From Pyrinomonadaceae bacterium (GTDB lineage Bacteria > Acidobacteriota > Blastocatellia > Pyrinomonadales > Pyrinomonadaceae), in contig JAIBCB010000002.1 in assembly GCA_019694355.1 (NCBI GenBank), forward strand, positions 186,001-250,000: a stretch of 64,000 nucleotides of DNA. Direction: 5' to 3'. This document shows, piece after piece, positions 14,625 through 22,664 of this stretch. The position numbers and the translations under genes were made by a program. A model generated the notes under the pieces. That model did no database searches. It saw nothing but the letters and a program-made list of their open reading frames with translations, and had not been told where the DNA came from. Numbering within the stretch: the first letter of the stretch is position 1; each line of letters begins with the position of its first letter.

Positions 14625-15311
14625 ATGAAGCAAAGCATTCTTGTTGTGGAAGACGACGCCGACATCGCGGAGAGTCTCGAATATAACCTCCAACGGGCCG
14701 GCTTTCGCCCGATCATTGCCGAATCAGGGGAAAAAGGCCTGTATCTCGCGCTTGATAAAAAGCGGCGGCCGAAGCTGATCATTCTTGATCTGATGCTTCC
14801 GGGAATGAGCGGAATGGAACTTTGCCGCCGAATAAGGCGCGAACCGACGGCAGCCGATACGCCGATCATTATGCTGACGGCACGATCTGCTGAGGCCGAC
14901 CGCATTGCCGGGCTGGACATCGGGGCGGACGATTACATCGTCAAGCCGTTTTCGGTAAAGGAGTTGATCGCCCGCGTAAACGCAGTTCTTCGGCGCAGCG
15001 AAAAGGACGAAAGCCGTATCTATCAGGACAAAAAGCTATTTGTCGATCTCGATGCGGTTCGCGTCGAGTGCGAAGGCATTCCCGTCAAACTCGCGCGAAA
15101 AGAGTTCTCGCTGCTCGAACATCTGATAAGCAACGCAGGCCGCGTTGCCTCCCGACAGCAGCTTCTGGATGCCGTTTGGGGGTACAGCTACTTCGGCGAT
15201 TCCCGAACCCTTGATGTGCACATCCGGCGACTGCGGCAGAAGCTTGGAAGTTGCGGTACGTCGATCGAGACGGTCATCGGCGTGGGATATCGCTTCGTCG
15301 GGTGCAAATAG
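14625..15311 (+). CDS. OmpR/PhoB-family response regulator
   Basis: A 228-residue two-domain protein. In the receiver, the acidic pocket is at EDD (9-11), the phosphorylated Asp is Asp55 in IILDLMLPG, the conserved Thr lies in IIMLTARS and Lys in DYIVKPFS. The winged-helix DNA-binding domain follows from about residue 130, with LARKEFSLLEHLI, SRQQLLDAVWGYSYFGDSRTL and HIRRLRQKLG. This closely fits PhoB/PhoP regulators of phosphate starvation. It is followed after eight bases by its histidine kinase. A PHO-box-like repeat lies upstream. Phosphate control is inferred. Confidence 0.92.
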   Translation: MKQSILVVEDDADIAESLEYNLQRAGFRPIIAESGEKGLYLALDKKRRPKLIILDLMLPGMSGMELCRRIRREPTAADTPIIMLTARSAEADRIAGLDIGADDYIVKPFSVKELIARVNAVLRRSEKDESRIYQDKKLFVDLDAVRVECEGIPVKLARKEFSLLEHLISNAGRVASRQQLLDAVWGYSYFGDSRTLDVHIRRLRQKLGSCGTSIETVIGVGYRFVGCK

Positions 15312-15319
15312 TTTGAATT

Positions 15320-16354
15320 ATGGACGCGAACGAACGCCGAGAGATCCTTTCCGCAATACTCGACACGACGCGTGAGTGCGTGATCGTTGCCAACAAGGAT
15401 TCGCGTGTTTCGGGTTGGAACGAGGCCGCAAGACGAGCCTTTTCGCCGAACAGCTCGCCGGACGGGCGAAGGATCAGCGAAGTCCTGCGCGACCTGGAGC
15501 TTCACGAAGCGTTCGGCCGAGCGCTAAACGACGGCCTTGAATCCGAGATCAGACTTGAGATCGCGGGCGGCGAGCGAAAGTTTGATGTTCACGTATCGCC
15601 GCTCGATCTGGGCGAGGACCGCGAGGCCATTGCCTTTTTCTATGAAACTACGCGCCTCGACCGTCTTGAGATCGTAAGACAGGAATTTCTCTCGAATATA
15701 TCGCACGAGCTCCGCACACCGTTGACCTCGATCCTCGCTTTCGTTGAAACGCTTGAAGACGGCGGGATCGATGATGAAGCGAACAATCGTCGTTTTCTGG
15801 GCGTCATCCGACGAAATGCCGAGCGAATGAACAGCCTGATCGCCGATATTCTCGAGCTTTCACAGATCGAGGCGGGACGGGTCGCCGTCGAACCGACCGC
15901 CGTTGCACTCGGTTCGCTTGTCAACGAGATATTCCTGGCTCTCGGCACCAAGGCTAATTCGCGTGAGATCAAGCTGGTCTCACGGGTCGATCCGTCGGTC
16001 CGTGTCTTTGCGGACATTCAGCGGCTCGAACAAATGCTCGTCAATCTGATCGATAACGCGATCAAGTTCGACCGAACAGGCGGCGTCGTTACTGTATCGT
16101 ATGAGAATCGGGGAAGCGTTGATGTGATAAGTGTGTCGGACACAGGTGAGGGAATATTGCCTGAGCACCTTGCACGCATCTTCGAGCGCTTCTATCGTGT
16201 CGATCGTGCCCGTTCACGCGAAATGGGCGGCACAGGCCTCGGGCTTGCGATCGTGAAGCACCTTGCCCGCCTGCACAAAGGCGATGCGGCGGTCGAATCG
16301 GCCTTGGGTCAAGGATCGACGTTCCGGATCGAACTTCCTGCCCTTGCAAAATGA
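15320..16354 (+). CDS. PhoR-like sensor histidine kinase without membrane segments
   Basis: A 344-residue kinase. A PAS domain (about 10-110, [10 protein letters not shown]) is followed by the HisKA helix pair with the phosphorylated His129 in [14 protein letters not shown], then the ATPase domain with N-box LIDNAIKF, G1 VSDTGEGI, F-box [11 protein letters not shown] and G2 [10 protein letters not shown]. No transmembrane helix or signal peptide is present, so it senses inside the cell or via a partner such as PhoU or a transporter. It is cotranscribed with the response regulator. Confidence 0.92.
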   Translation: MDANERREILSAILDTTRECVIVANKDSRVSGWNEAARRAFSPNSSPDGRRISEVLRDLELHEAFGRALNDGLESEIRLEIAGGERKFDVHVSPLDLGEDREAIAFFYETTRLDRLEIVRQEFLSNISHELRTPLTSILAFVETLEDGGIDDEANNRRFLGVIRRNAERMNSLIADILELSQIEAGRVAVEPTAVALGSLVNEIFLALGTKANSREIKLVSRVDPSVRVFADIQRLEQMLVNLIDNAIKFDRTGGVVTVSYENRGSVDVISVSDTGEGILPEHLARIFERFYRVDRARSREMGGTGLGLAIVKHLARLHKGDAAVESALGQGSTFRIELPALAK

Positions 16355-16495
16355 CACTCGCAAAGTTTCGAAGAATGTGATAAGCTGACCTTACTTTCTA
16401 AATTTATCGTTTGCCCGCCGAAGCTTGTAAATACAAGGTTTGACAGCAGTTTGTCACGCATCGTCCGATTTGGTACGACGCGGAATAAAGCGGCA

Positions 16496-17026
16496 ATGAA
16501 GCTCGAAATTGGTCAAAAAGTTTGTTACCCCGGTCAGGGTGTATGCTCTGTCGAATCTCGTACTGAACGAACGATCGGGGAGGCAAGGATCAGCGGCTTT
16601 TATCTTCGCGTGGTCAGCGATAAGTCGTCGATCTTCGTGCCGGAGTCGAATATCGATTCGGTCGGCCTTCGCCCTGTAATAAGCGGCTCGCAATGCAAGC
16701 GATTGATCACGCGATTGGCGGAGGATTTTGAGTCCGCATCATCGGACTGGAAATCAAGGTCACGCGAATTTATGCTGAAGCTTCAGTCGGGCGATATTTT
16801 TGCTGCGGCTGACGTCTTGAAGAAGCTTACATATCTAAGCCGCGAAAAACGTCTCTCTTTCCGCGAACAAACGCTGCTCGAGAAAGCCAAGTTCCTGATC
16901 GTCTCCGAAATCACAAATTCATCTTCGCAGGATCTCGCGACCTGTGAGAGCCAGGTAATCGCACGGGTCGAGAGAGCTTGTGCTAAACATTCTGCCGCTC
17001 ACCCGCATGCTGCCGCAGCGGGCTGA
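16496..17026 (+). CDS. CarD-like transcription regulator
   Basis: I start at the ATG at 16496 (MKLEIGQKVCYPGQGVCSVE), 176 residues. The N-terminal 60 residues form the CarD/CdnL RNA-polymerase-interacting domain (KVCYPGQGVCSVESR...FYLRVVSDKSSIFVPE), and the rest is helical (FESASSDWKSRSREFMLKLQ and LSREKRLSFREQTLLEKAK), as in CarD. The tail ends in an Ala/His-rich stretch. CarD proteins stabilise open promoter complexes, especially at rRNA promoters. It is a single gene, converging with queF. Confidence 0.88.
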   Translation: MKLEIGQKVCYPGQGVCSVESRTERTIGEARISGFYLRVVSDKSSIFVPESNIDSVGLRPVISGSQCKRLITRLAEDFESASSDWKSRSREFMLKLQSGDIFAAADVLKKLTYLSREKRLSFREQTLLEKAKFLIVSEITNSSSQDLATCESQVIARVERACAKHSAAHPHAAAAG

Positions 17027-17056
17027 TAAACCCATCAAAAACCAAGATAGTGAGGC

Positions 17057-17482
17057 CTAATAGTCGTCGCGTTTGTAGCTCGTCTTTACGACGGTCTTGA
17101 TGTTGCCGCGAACATTGAAATCGCCCTCGATCTCAAGTTCTAAGGGGTCGCAGGCAACAACAAAATCGTCGCGGATCAGGTTTATGACGTGTTCGTGAAA
17201 GATCTTTACGTCGCGGAACGAATTGATATAAAGCTTGAGGCTCTTTAGTTCGACGCAAAGTTCGAATGGAACGTACCGCAAGCGGATGGTCGCAAAATCT
17301 GGGAAATCGGAGAATGGGCAGACCGCGGTGAATTCTGGTATCTCGAACTCGACCCAGATCTTCTTGCCAACGTATTCGTATGGAAATGAATCGAGCGGCG
17401 TCAAATTCATCTCTTCCCGCGGCGTCGGCCTTATGTCGAGCCCTTGTGTGTTGCTGCCCTCAGGCTGCCTTTCGTCTAGCAT
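17057..17482 (-). CDS. queF: NADPH-dependent preQ0 reductase QueF
   Basis: I use the ATG at 17482, which has GAGGAAAAT upstream, for 141 residues (the short QueF class). [16 protein letters not shown] holds the catalytic cysteine (thioimide with preQ0) and aspartate, and [14 protein letters not shown] with FHEH is the substrate-binding QueF motif. It reduces 7-cyano-7-deazaguanine to preQ1 for queuosine. No other queuosine genes are near. Its start lies 22 bases inside the upstream exonuclease gene, so the two are coupled. Confidence 0.95.
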   Translation of the reverse strand: MLDERQPEGSNTQGLDIRPTPREEMNLTPLDSFPYEYVGKKIWVEFEIPEFTAVCPFSDFPDFATIRLRYVPFELCVELKSLKLYINSFRDVKIFHEHVINLIRDDFVVACDPLELEIEGDFNVRGNIKTVVKTSYKRDDY

Positions 17483-18290
17483 ATTTTCCTCGTCTTGAAG
17501 CAAGATTCTGTACGGTCGCAAGATCCGTTACACCATTGCTTCGCAACTGTTCAAGTAAGTTTACAAATACGTGAGCGGTCGCGAAGGCGTCCGCTCCGGC
17601 CCTGTGATGGTTCAATAGATCGATCGCGTAATATTCGGCGACGGTCTTGAGTTTGTGATTCTCGATGTCCGGAAGCAACCGTCGCGATAACTGCACGGTG
17701 CAGAGACATTGGTTCGCGAGGCGGTAGTCCGGGAAGACGAGACCGATCTCGTGATTGATGAACCGCATATCGAATCCGGAATTGTGGGCAACGAGAACCG
17801 CATCTCCGATAAATTCGAGAAAATCGTTCGCGATATCGGCAAAACGCGGTGCCTCAGCCACCATTTGATCATCGATGCCTGTAAGGGCTGAGATGAACGG
17901 CGGAATTGTCACTTCCGGATTTACGAGCGTCTGAAAAGTATCGAGAACCTGAAAACCTTTCACTCGAAAGGCGCCGATCTCGGTTACGCGATGCGGTTCT
18001 TTTGCTCCGGTGGTTTCGAGATCGAACACGACAAATTCCGTGTCCGCGATGTCGCCTGCCAACAGATCGTCGGCAAGCAGCACGACCGTGTCATCCAGCA
18101 GTTCGAGACGCGGATCACGATCGATCAGGTCAGTGACCAGAAGCCTTGCCATTAAAGGATCAGGCCGCCTGATCTTCATTACGAAATCGACAACGCTGAC
18201 GGCCGACGCTCGGCCGTTAAAGGAGCGCAGCAGCGAGATCGTCTCGTTTATTAGCAAAGAGTTGGAAATTAGGTTAGGATACCGTTTCAC
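17460..18290 (-). CDS. DnaQ-like 3'-5' exonuclease (DEDDh)
   Basis: The frame continues upstream into pyrE without a convincing start; I take a GTG at 18290, giving 276 residues. Residues about 95-250 form the exonuclease: VFDLETTGA (Asp, Glu), [12 protein letters not shown] (Asp) and [16 protein letters not shown] (His, Asp). The first 90 residues, with [24 protein letters not shown], look like a winged-helix-like extension. The final residues are basic (RRGKYARRK). It could be a proofreading-type subunit or an RNase T-like enzyme. It is divergent from pyrE with the intergenic space partly shared, and overlaps the queF start by 23 bases. Confidence 0.85.
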   Translation of the reverse strand: MKRYPNLISNSLLINETISLLRSFNGRASAVSVVDFVMKIRRPDPLMARLLVTDLIDRDPRLELLDDTVVLLADDLLAGDIADTEFVVFDLETTGAKEPHRVTEIGAFRVKGFQVLDTFQTLVNPEVTIPPFISALTGIDDQMVAEAPRFADIANDFLEFIGDAVLVAHNSGFDMRFINHEIGLVFPDYRLANQCLCTVQLSRRLLPDIENHKLKTVAEYYAIDLLNHHRAGADAFATAHVFVNLLEQLRSNGVTDLATVQNLASRRGKYARRKAA

Positions 18291-18333
18291 TTTCTGCTTT
18301 GAGTTTACCAAAACTTTTGCGAGCAGTTTAATT

Positions 18334-18915
18334 ATGGACGCAGAAAAGAGAATTCTCGATATGTTTCGCGAACGTGGAGCGTTGCTCGAAGGGCATTTCA
18401 TTCTTTCGAGCGGACGCCACAGCCGGGAATATCTGCAATGCGCGAAGGCCCTCGAATTTCCCGCCGATGCGAACGCTCTTGGCCGTGAGATCGCCGAACT
18501 TTTTGTCGATCAAGATATCGAGACGGTCGCGTCGCCCGCGATCGGCGGACTTGTAATCGGCTACGCGGTGGCCTCGGCAATGAACGTCCGTTTCCTCTGG
18601 ACAGAACGACAGAATGCCGAGATGACGCTTCGACGCGGCTTCGAACTGAGACGGAAAGAACGCATTCTTGTTGTCGAAGATGTGATCACGACGGGCGGTT
18701 CGACCCGCGAATGCATCGCAGAGCTCGAAAGGAACGGGGCCAATGTTGTGGCTGCGGCATCGATCATAGATCGCTCGAACGGCAGGGCCGATGTTGGCGT
18801 TCGCCGCAAGGCTCTCGTGAAGATGGATGTCGAGAGTTTCCTGCCTGAAGACTGCCCGATGTGTGCAGAAGGCCTGCCTGCCGTCAAACCTGGAAGCAGA
18901 ACGATCGTCGCGTGA
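18334..18915 (+). CDS. pyrE: Orotate phosphoribosyltransferase
   Basis: A 193-residue protein starting at the ATG at 18334. FILSSGRHSREYLQC is the orotate-side motif and ILVVEDVITTGGSTRE the PRPP-binding loop; FLWTERQN is the flexible catalytic loop region. It makes orotidine monophosphate in pyrimidine synthesis. Its TGA overlaps the GTG start of the ATP-grasp gene (GTGA), so they are translationally coupled. Confidence 0.95.
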   Translation: MDAEKRILDMFRERGALLEGHFILSSGRHSREYLQCAKALEFPADANALGREIAELFVDQDIETVASPAIGGLVIGYAVASAMNVRFLWTERQNAEMTLRRGFELRRKERILVVEDVITTGGSTRECIAELERNGANVVAAASIIDRSNGRADVGVRRKALVKMDVESFLPEDCPMCAEGLPAVKPGSRTIVA

Positions 18916-19757
18916 GAAAAATATGCTTCCTTTCGATGGACGACCTCACGGGCTACGTATCTGATGACGAGCTCGCTATCGAGCCTTTGGCGGGTCGAGG
19001 CATCGAGGTCGAAACGCTTTCTTGGCGGCAGACGGCAAACAAATGGAGCGACTTCGACGCTGTAGTAATAAGGACGACTTGGGATTATCAACGTTTTCCG
19101 AACGAATTCCTCTCGGTGCTTGACGAGATCGAGAGGTCAACTCGGCTCCTGAATCCTGCAAGTGTTGTTCGATGGAATTTTGACAAGATATACCTGAAGG
19201 AATTGTCAGAAAATGGTGTGAAGATCGTTCCAACGCTCTTCGAGACGCATTTCTCCCCTGAGAATTGTGCCGCGTGGCTTGAGGGGTTTGCAGCATCGGA
19301 GTTGATAATCAAACCGCGTGTAAGCGCAACAGCAGAGCACACTTACAGGCTTCGCACGTTCGATTCGGCCTTAACTGAAAGTTTCGAGAATCGGCCGTTC
19401 CTTGTGCAGCCATTCCTGGAAACCGTCGTTAGCGAGGGCGAATATTCGCTCTTTTATTTTAATGGGGAATTCAGCCACGCTATTCTGAAATCGCCAAAAC
19501 CGCAGGATTTTCGTGTGCAGGAAGAACACGGCGGGATCATCACGGCCATCGAGGCGACAGACGAAATGAGAGCGGCTGCATCAAATGCCCTTTCGGTCGT
19601 TTCCGAACCGCTATTGTATGCACGCATCGATCTCGTGCGGGATGCGTCGGGCGGTTTTTACCTAATGGAACTTGAGTTGATCGAGCCTGCACTTTACCTT
19701 CGAATGGACGCGGAGGCTCCGAGACGTTTTGCGAAGGCGGTCGAAGACAGCATCTGA
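18912..19757 (+). CDS. ATP-grasp enzyme of unknown substrate
   Basis: A 281-residue protein with a GTG start overlapping pyrE. VVIRTTWDYQRFPNEFL is typical of the glutathione-synthetase-like ATP-grasp group; NFDKIYLKELSENGVKIVPT, ELIIKPRVSA (ATP-contacting Lys) and FYLMELELIEPALYL (metal-binding Glu) follow in the expected order. Such enzymes ligate a carboxylate to an amine through an acyl phosphate. The substrate is not visible; the coupling to pyrE may be positional only. Confidence 0.8.
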   Translation: MRKICFLSMDDLTGYVSDDELAIEPLAGRGIEVETLSWRQTANKWSDFDAVVIRTTWDYQRFPNEFLSVLDEIERSTRLLNPASVVRWNFDKIYLKELSENGVKIVPTLFETHFSPENCAAWLEGFAASELIIKPRVSATAEHTYRLRTFDSALTESFENRPFLVQPFLETVVSEGEYSLFYFNGEFSHAILKSPKPQDFRVQEEHGGIITAIEATDEMRAAASNALSVVSEPLLYARIDLVRDASGGFYLMELELIEPALYLRMDAEAPRRFAKAVEDSI

Positions 19758-19772
19758 AACAGATATTTGGCG

Positions 19773-20528
19773 ATGGCAAATTTTAAGCTGCTTATCCAAT
19801 ACGACGGCACAGACTTTCACGGCTGGCAGGTGCAAGAGAACGCTCGCACGATCCAGGGTGAAATTGAGCGTGTTTGCCGGATGCTCGAGGATGCTGACGT
19901 CAAAGTGATCGGTTCGGGACGAACGGACGCAGGTGTACATGCCGAGGGCCAGGTCGCCAACGTCGTAATGCACAAGCCTTTCACGCCGGACGGCCTTAGG
20001 GCCGCGATCAACGGCAATCTTTGGCGTGACATCCGCGTGATGTCGGTCGAGAAGGCACCGGACGATTTTCATGCGAGATTCTCTGCGAAACAAAAGACAT
20101 ACGTCTATCGAATCATCAACGCTCCGGTGATGTCACCTCTCTGGCGGCGTTTTGCCCACCACGAATCAAAACCGCTCGCGCTTGAAAGTATGGTCGAAGC
20201 GGGAAGATTGTTCCTCGGCGAACACGATTGGTCGGCCTTTGCGTCGGCAAGTACCGAAAGCGAGAACAAAGTGCGGCTTGTAACGGACGTAGGCCTTCGT
20301 TCGGTATGGGATGCACGCGCGAACGCCTCGCTGATCGAGTTTCGCATCACGGCGACGGGCTTTCTTCGATATATGGTCCGCTCAATAGTTGGCACGCTGC
20401 TCGAGGTCGGGCAGGGCACAAAGAACGGTGATACAATTCAGACTGCGATCGTGACGGGAGACCGGCAATTATGCGGGCGTACGGCTCCGGCTCACGGATT
20501 GACGCTCGAAAGGGTCGAATACGAATAA
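19773..20528 (+). CDS. truA: tRNA pseudouridine38-40 synthase
   Basis: A 251-residue protein from the ATG at 19773 (MANFKLLIQYDGTDFHGWQ). The catalytic aspartate is in GSGRTDAGVHAEGQV, followed by FHARFSAKQKTYVYRI and the RNA-contacting FLRYMVRSIVGTL. It modifies uridines 38-40 in the anticodon arm. Length and order are standard. A DUF952 gene follows after 23 bases. Confidence 0.96.
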   Translation: MANFKLLIQYDGTDFHGWQVQENARTIQGEIERVCRMLEDADVKVIGSGRTDAGVHAEGQVANVVMHKPFTPDGLRAAINGNLWRDIRVMSVEKAPDDFHARFSAKQKTYVYRIINAPVMSPLWRRFAHHESKPLALESMVEAGRLFLGEHDWSAFASASTESENKVRLVTDVGLRSVWDARANASLIEFRITATGFLRYMVRSIVGTLLEVGQGTKNGDTIQTAIVTGDRQLCGRTAPAHGLTLERVEYE

Positions 20529-20551
20529 GCGGAGACTTTAGATTTCATCGA

Positions 20552-20848
20552 ATGCTTATCTACCATATCGTCGAAAAAGAGGTATGGGACGCGCTTGATT
20601 CCGAGCTCTATAGCCCCGCGGGCCTTGAACGCGAAGGCTTTATTCATTGCAGCTTCAAAGAGCAGCTCTTGGGTGTGATAGAGCGGTATTACGCAAAAGG
20701 CTCTGAGCTCGCAGTGCTGGAGATCGATCCGCAATATCTTATGTCACGCGTCGTTAACGAACCATCGACGAACGACGAGATCTATCCGCACATCTATGGG
20801 CAGATAAATCTTTCCGCGGTCGTTTCCGTCGAATACCGCAAAGCATGA
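20552..20848 (+). CDS. DUF952-family protein
   Basis: A 98-residue protein starting MLIYHIVEKEVWDAL at 20552. EREGFIHCSFKEQLLGVI and LEIDPQYLMSRVVNEP followed by YPHIYGQINLSAVV are the family hallmarks; the fold is related to ADP-ribosyltransferase-like domains but no activity is established. It overlaps uppS by four bases. Confidence 0.85.
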   Translation: MLIYHIVEKEVWDALDSELYSPAGLEREGFIHCSFKEQLLGVIERYYAKGSELAVLEIDPQYLMSRVVNEPSTNDEIYPHIYGQINLSAVVSVEYRKA

Positions 20849-21606
20849 TCGAAGCATTTGACGGCATCGTCAAACGAAATTCCAACGAAGCGAAACTACT
20901 CGCCGAGATCGACCATTCGCGTCTGCCTAGACACATTGCCGTGATAATGGACGGCAACGGTCGCTGGGCAAAGCTTCGCGGGCGACCTCGTATTTTTGGA
21001 CATCGCGAAGGCGCAGAATCAGTTCGCGCGATCTTGGACACATCTGCGCGTTTGGGCATTGAGGCACTTACGCTGTACGCCTTTTCGACCGAGAATTGGA
21101 AACGTCCGAAGGCCGAGGTCTCGGCCCTGATGTCGATGCTCAAACGCGTGCTAAAACGCGAGCTTCACGAAGTGCACGGAAATAATATTCGGTTCCGGAC
21201 GATCGGCGACGTTACCGCGTTGAGCGACGATGTTCGCGAGCAGCTGGCCGCGGCCGAGAAACTCACAGCGGCGAACACCGGCACAGTGATGAACGTCGCA
21301 TTGAATTATGGCTCGCGGGCCGAGATCGTTCGGGCAGCGAATTTGGCGGCAAAGAGCGGCGAGATCACGGAAGAGAGCATCGAGGCAAATCTCTATACGA
21401 GCGGCCTGCCGCCGGTCGATCTTCTAATTCGCACGAGCGGAGAATTTCGCATCTCGAATTTTCTTTTGTGGCAGATCGCGTACAGCGAGATCCACGTAAC
21501 GCCGACGTTATTTCCAGACTTTCGCCGACCGCAGCTTTTTGAGGCGATCGTCGATTTTCAGAAACGCGACCGGCGATACGGCGGACTCGGCAAAGGATCA
21601 AAATGA
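20845..21606 (+). CDS. uppS: Isoprenyl transferase (undecaprenyl diphosphate synthase)
   Basis: A 253-residue protein. HIAVIMDGNGRWAKLRG carries the catalytic Asp of region I, FGHREGAESVR and YAFSTENWKRP follow, and LLIRTSGEFRISNFLLWQ with EIHVTPTLFPDF complete the cis-prenyltransferase motifs. It makes the lipid carrier for peptidoglycan and surface sugars. Both ends overlap neighbouring genes by four bases (DUF952 and cdsA). Confidence 0.95.
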   Translation: MIEAFDGIVKRNSNEAKLLAEIDHSRLPRHIAVIMDGNGRWAKLRGRPRIFGHREGAESVRAILDTSARLGIEALTLYAFSTENWKRPKAEVSALMSMLKRVLKRELHEVHGNNIRFRTIGDVTALSDDVREQLAAAEKLTAANTGTVMNVALNYGSRAEIVRAANLAAKSGEITEESIEANLYTSGLPPVDLLIRTSGEFRISNFLLWQIAYSEIHVTPTLFPDFRRPQLFEAIVDFQKRDRRYGGLGKGSK

Positions 21607-22439
21607 AAACTCGCCTTCTGACAGCGGCCGTTGCCATTCCAATTCTCATTGCGGCGATCATCCTGCCGATCTGGGTGCCGTGGGCGGTCTGGCTGTTCGT
21701 TGCGATCGCGGTCTTTGGACTCGGTGCCGGACTCTTTGAGTTCTATCTGCTTACGAAAAAGCTCGAACTGAAAGCAGACGCGAGCATTGCATATCTCGGG
21801 GCGGCGGCGATCACGGTCTCGTTCATTTTTGACGCACCGTCGAAGGCACCCGAAGTGATGTTCTGCGTGATGGCCGCGTTCATCATCACGGTCTTTATTT
21901 CGCAGGCGTTTCGTTTTCAGAAGGATTTTACAAAGCTCTTGGCGGGCCTTGGGGTAACGATCGCAGGCGTATTTTACCTTGCGTTCATCGGCGGATTTTT
22001 GATCGGCGTACGTCTAGGTTTTGATGCCGTGTTGTCATCAAAATTGCTCTTGTTCTTTTTCGCAGTAGTGTTCGGTTCGGATGCCGGAGCTTATTTTGCG
22101 GGCCGAGCGTTCGGCAAACACAAACTCGCACCGGCGATCTCGCCCGGAAAGACCGTCGAAGGACTGATCGGCGGTATCCTTGCGGCCGCGGGCTTTGCGG
22201 CACTCGCGATCTGGTTATTCTTTCATGAACTCGGCTTTTTACCCGGCATCATTGTCGCGATCGCGATCACGATCCTCGGCGTGTTAGGCGACCTCGCAGA
22301 AAGTGCGATAAAACGCGGTTCAGGTGCAAAGGATGCGGCATCGATCTTGCCGGGACACGGCGGTTTTCTTGACCGTTTGGATAGTTTGCTCTTCGGCGCA
22401 CCCGTGCTGTATTATTTTGCTAGGTTTTATTTTGGATGA
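21603..22439 (+). CDS. cdsA: Phosphatidate cytidylyltransferase
   Basis: A 278-residue membrane protein with seven to eight hydrophobic segments. The signature VVFGSDAGAYFAGRAFGKHK, APAISPGKTVEGLIGG and the end KRGSGAKDAASILPGHGGFLDRLDSL are diagnostic. It makes CDP-diacylglycerol for phospholipid synthesis. The uppS-cdsA pair is a common arrangement; a strong terminator follows. Confidence 0.95.
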   Translation: MKTRLLTAAVAIPILIAAIILPIWVPWAVWLFVAIAVFGLGAGLFEFYLLTKKLELKADASIAYLGAAAITVSFIFDAPSKAPEVMFCVMAAFIITVFISQAFRFQKDFTKLLAGLGVTIAGVFYLAFIGGFLIGVRLGFDAVLSSKLLLFFFAVVFGSDAGAYFAGRAFGKHKLAPAISPGKTVEGLIGGILAAAGFAALAIWLFFHELGFLPGIIVAIAITILGVLGDLAESAIKRGSGAKDAASILPGHGGFLDRLDSLLFGAPVLYYFARFYFG

Positions 22440-22502
22440 AAGCCGTTCGATTCGATGACAATAATACGTAGGGCCGGATGCGGACACTTCTCTCGCGTCG
22501 CG

Positions 22503-22540
22503 GCCCTTCGTTGTCATAAACTCGAAGGGCTTTTGTTTTG
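22503..22540 (+). terminator. Rho-independent terminator after cdsA
   Basis: GCCCTTCG (22503-22510) and CGAAGGGC (22523-22530) form a perfect 8-base stem with a 12-base loop, followed by TTTTGTTTTG. Confidence 0.9.
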
Positions 22541-22576
22541 CCCGCGAATAACGCGAATGTTCGCGAATGGATCTTA
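22541..22576. repeat. 36-base repeat with three CGCGAAT words (copy 1)
   Basis: The word CGCGAAT occurs three times at spacings of nine and ten bases, followed by GGATCTTA. An identical 36-base copy lies at 22629-22664, ending on the A of the aspS start codon. Confidence 0.9.
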
Positions 22577-22628
22577 GAAAGGCTTTGCGAGTTGGGTAAG
22601 CTGGTTTGACGGCTGAAAAGCAGATTTA

Positions 22629-22664
22629 CCCGCGAATAACGCGAATGTTCGCGAATGGATCTTA
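22629..22664. repeat. 36-base repeat, copy 2, reaching the aspS start
   Basis: Identical to 22541-22576. Its GGATCTT provides the only Shine-Dalgarno-like sequence before the ATG at 22664, so this mobile-looking repeat appears to supply the aspS ribosome-binding site. Confidence 0.85.
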
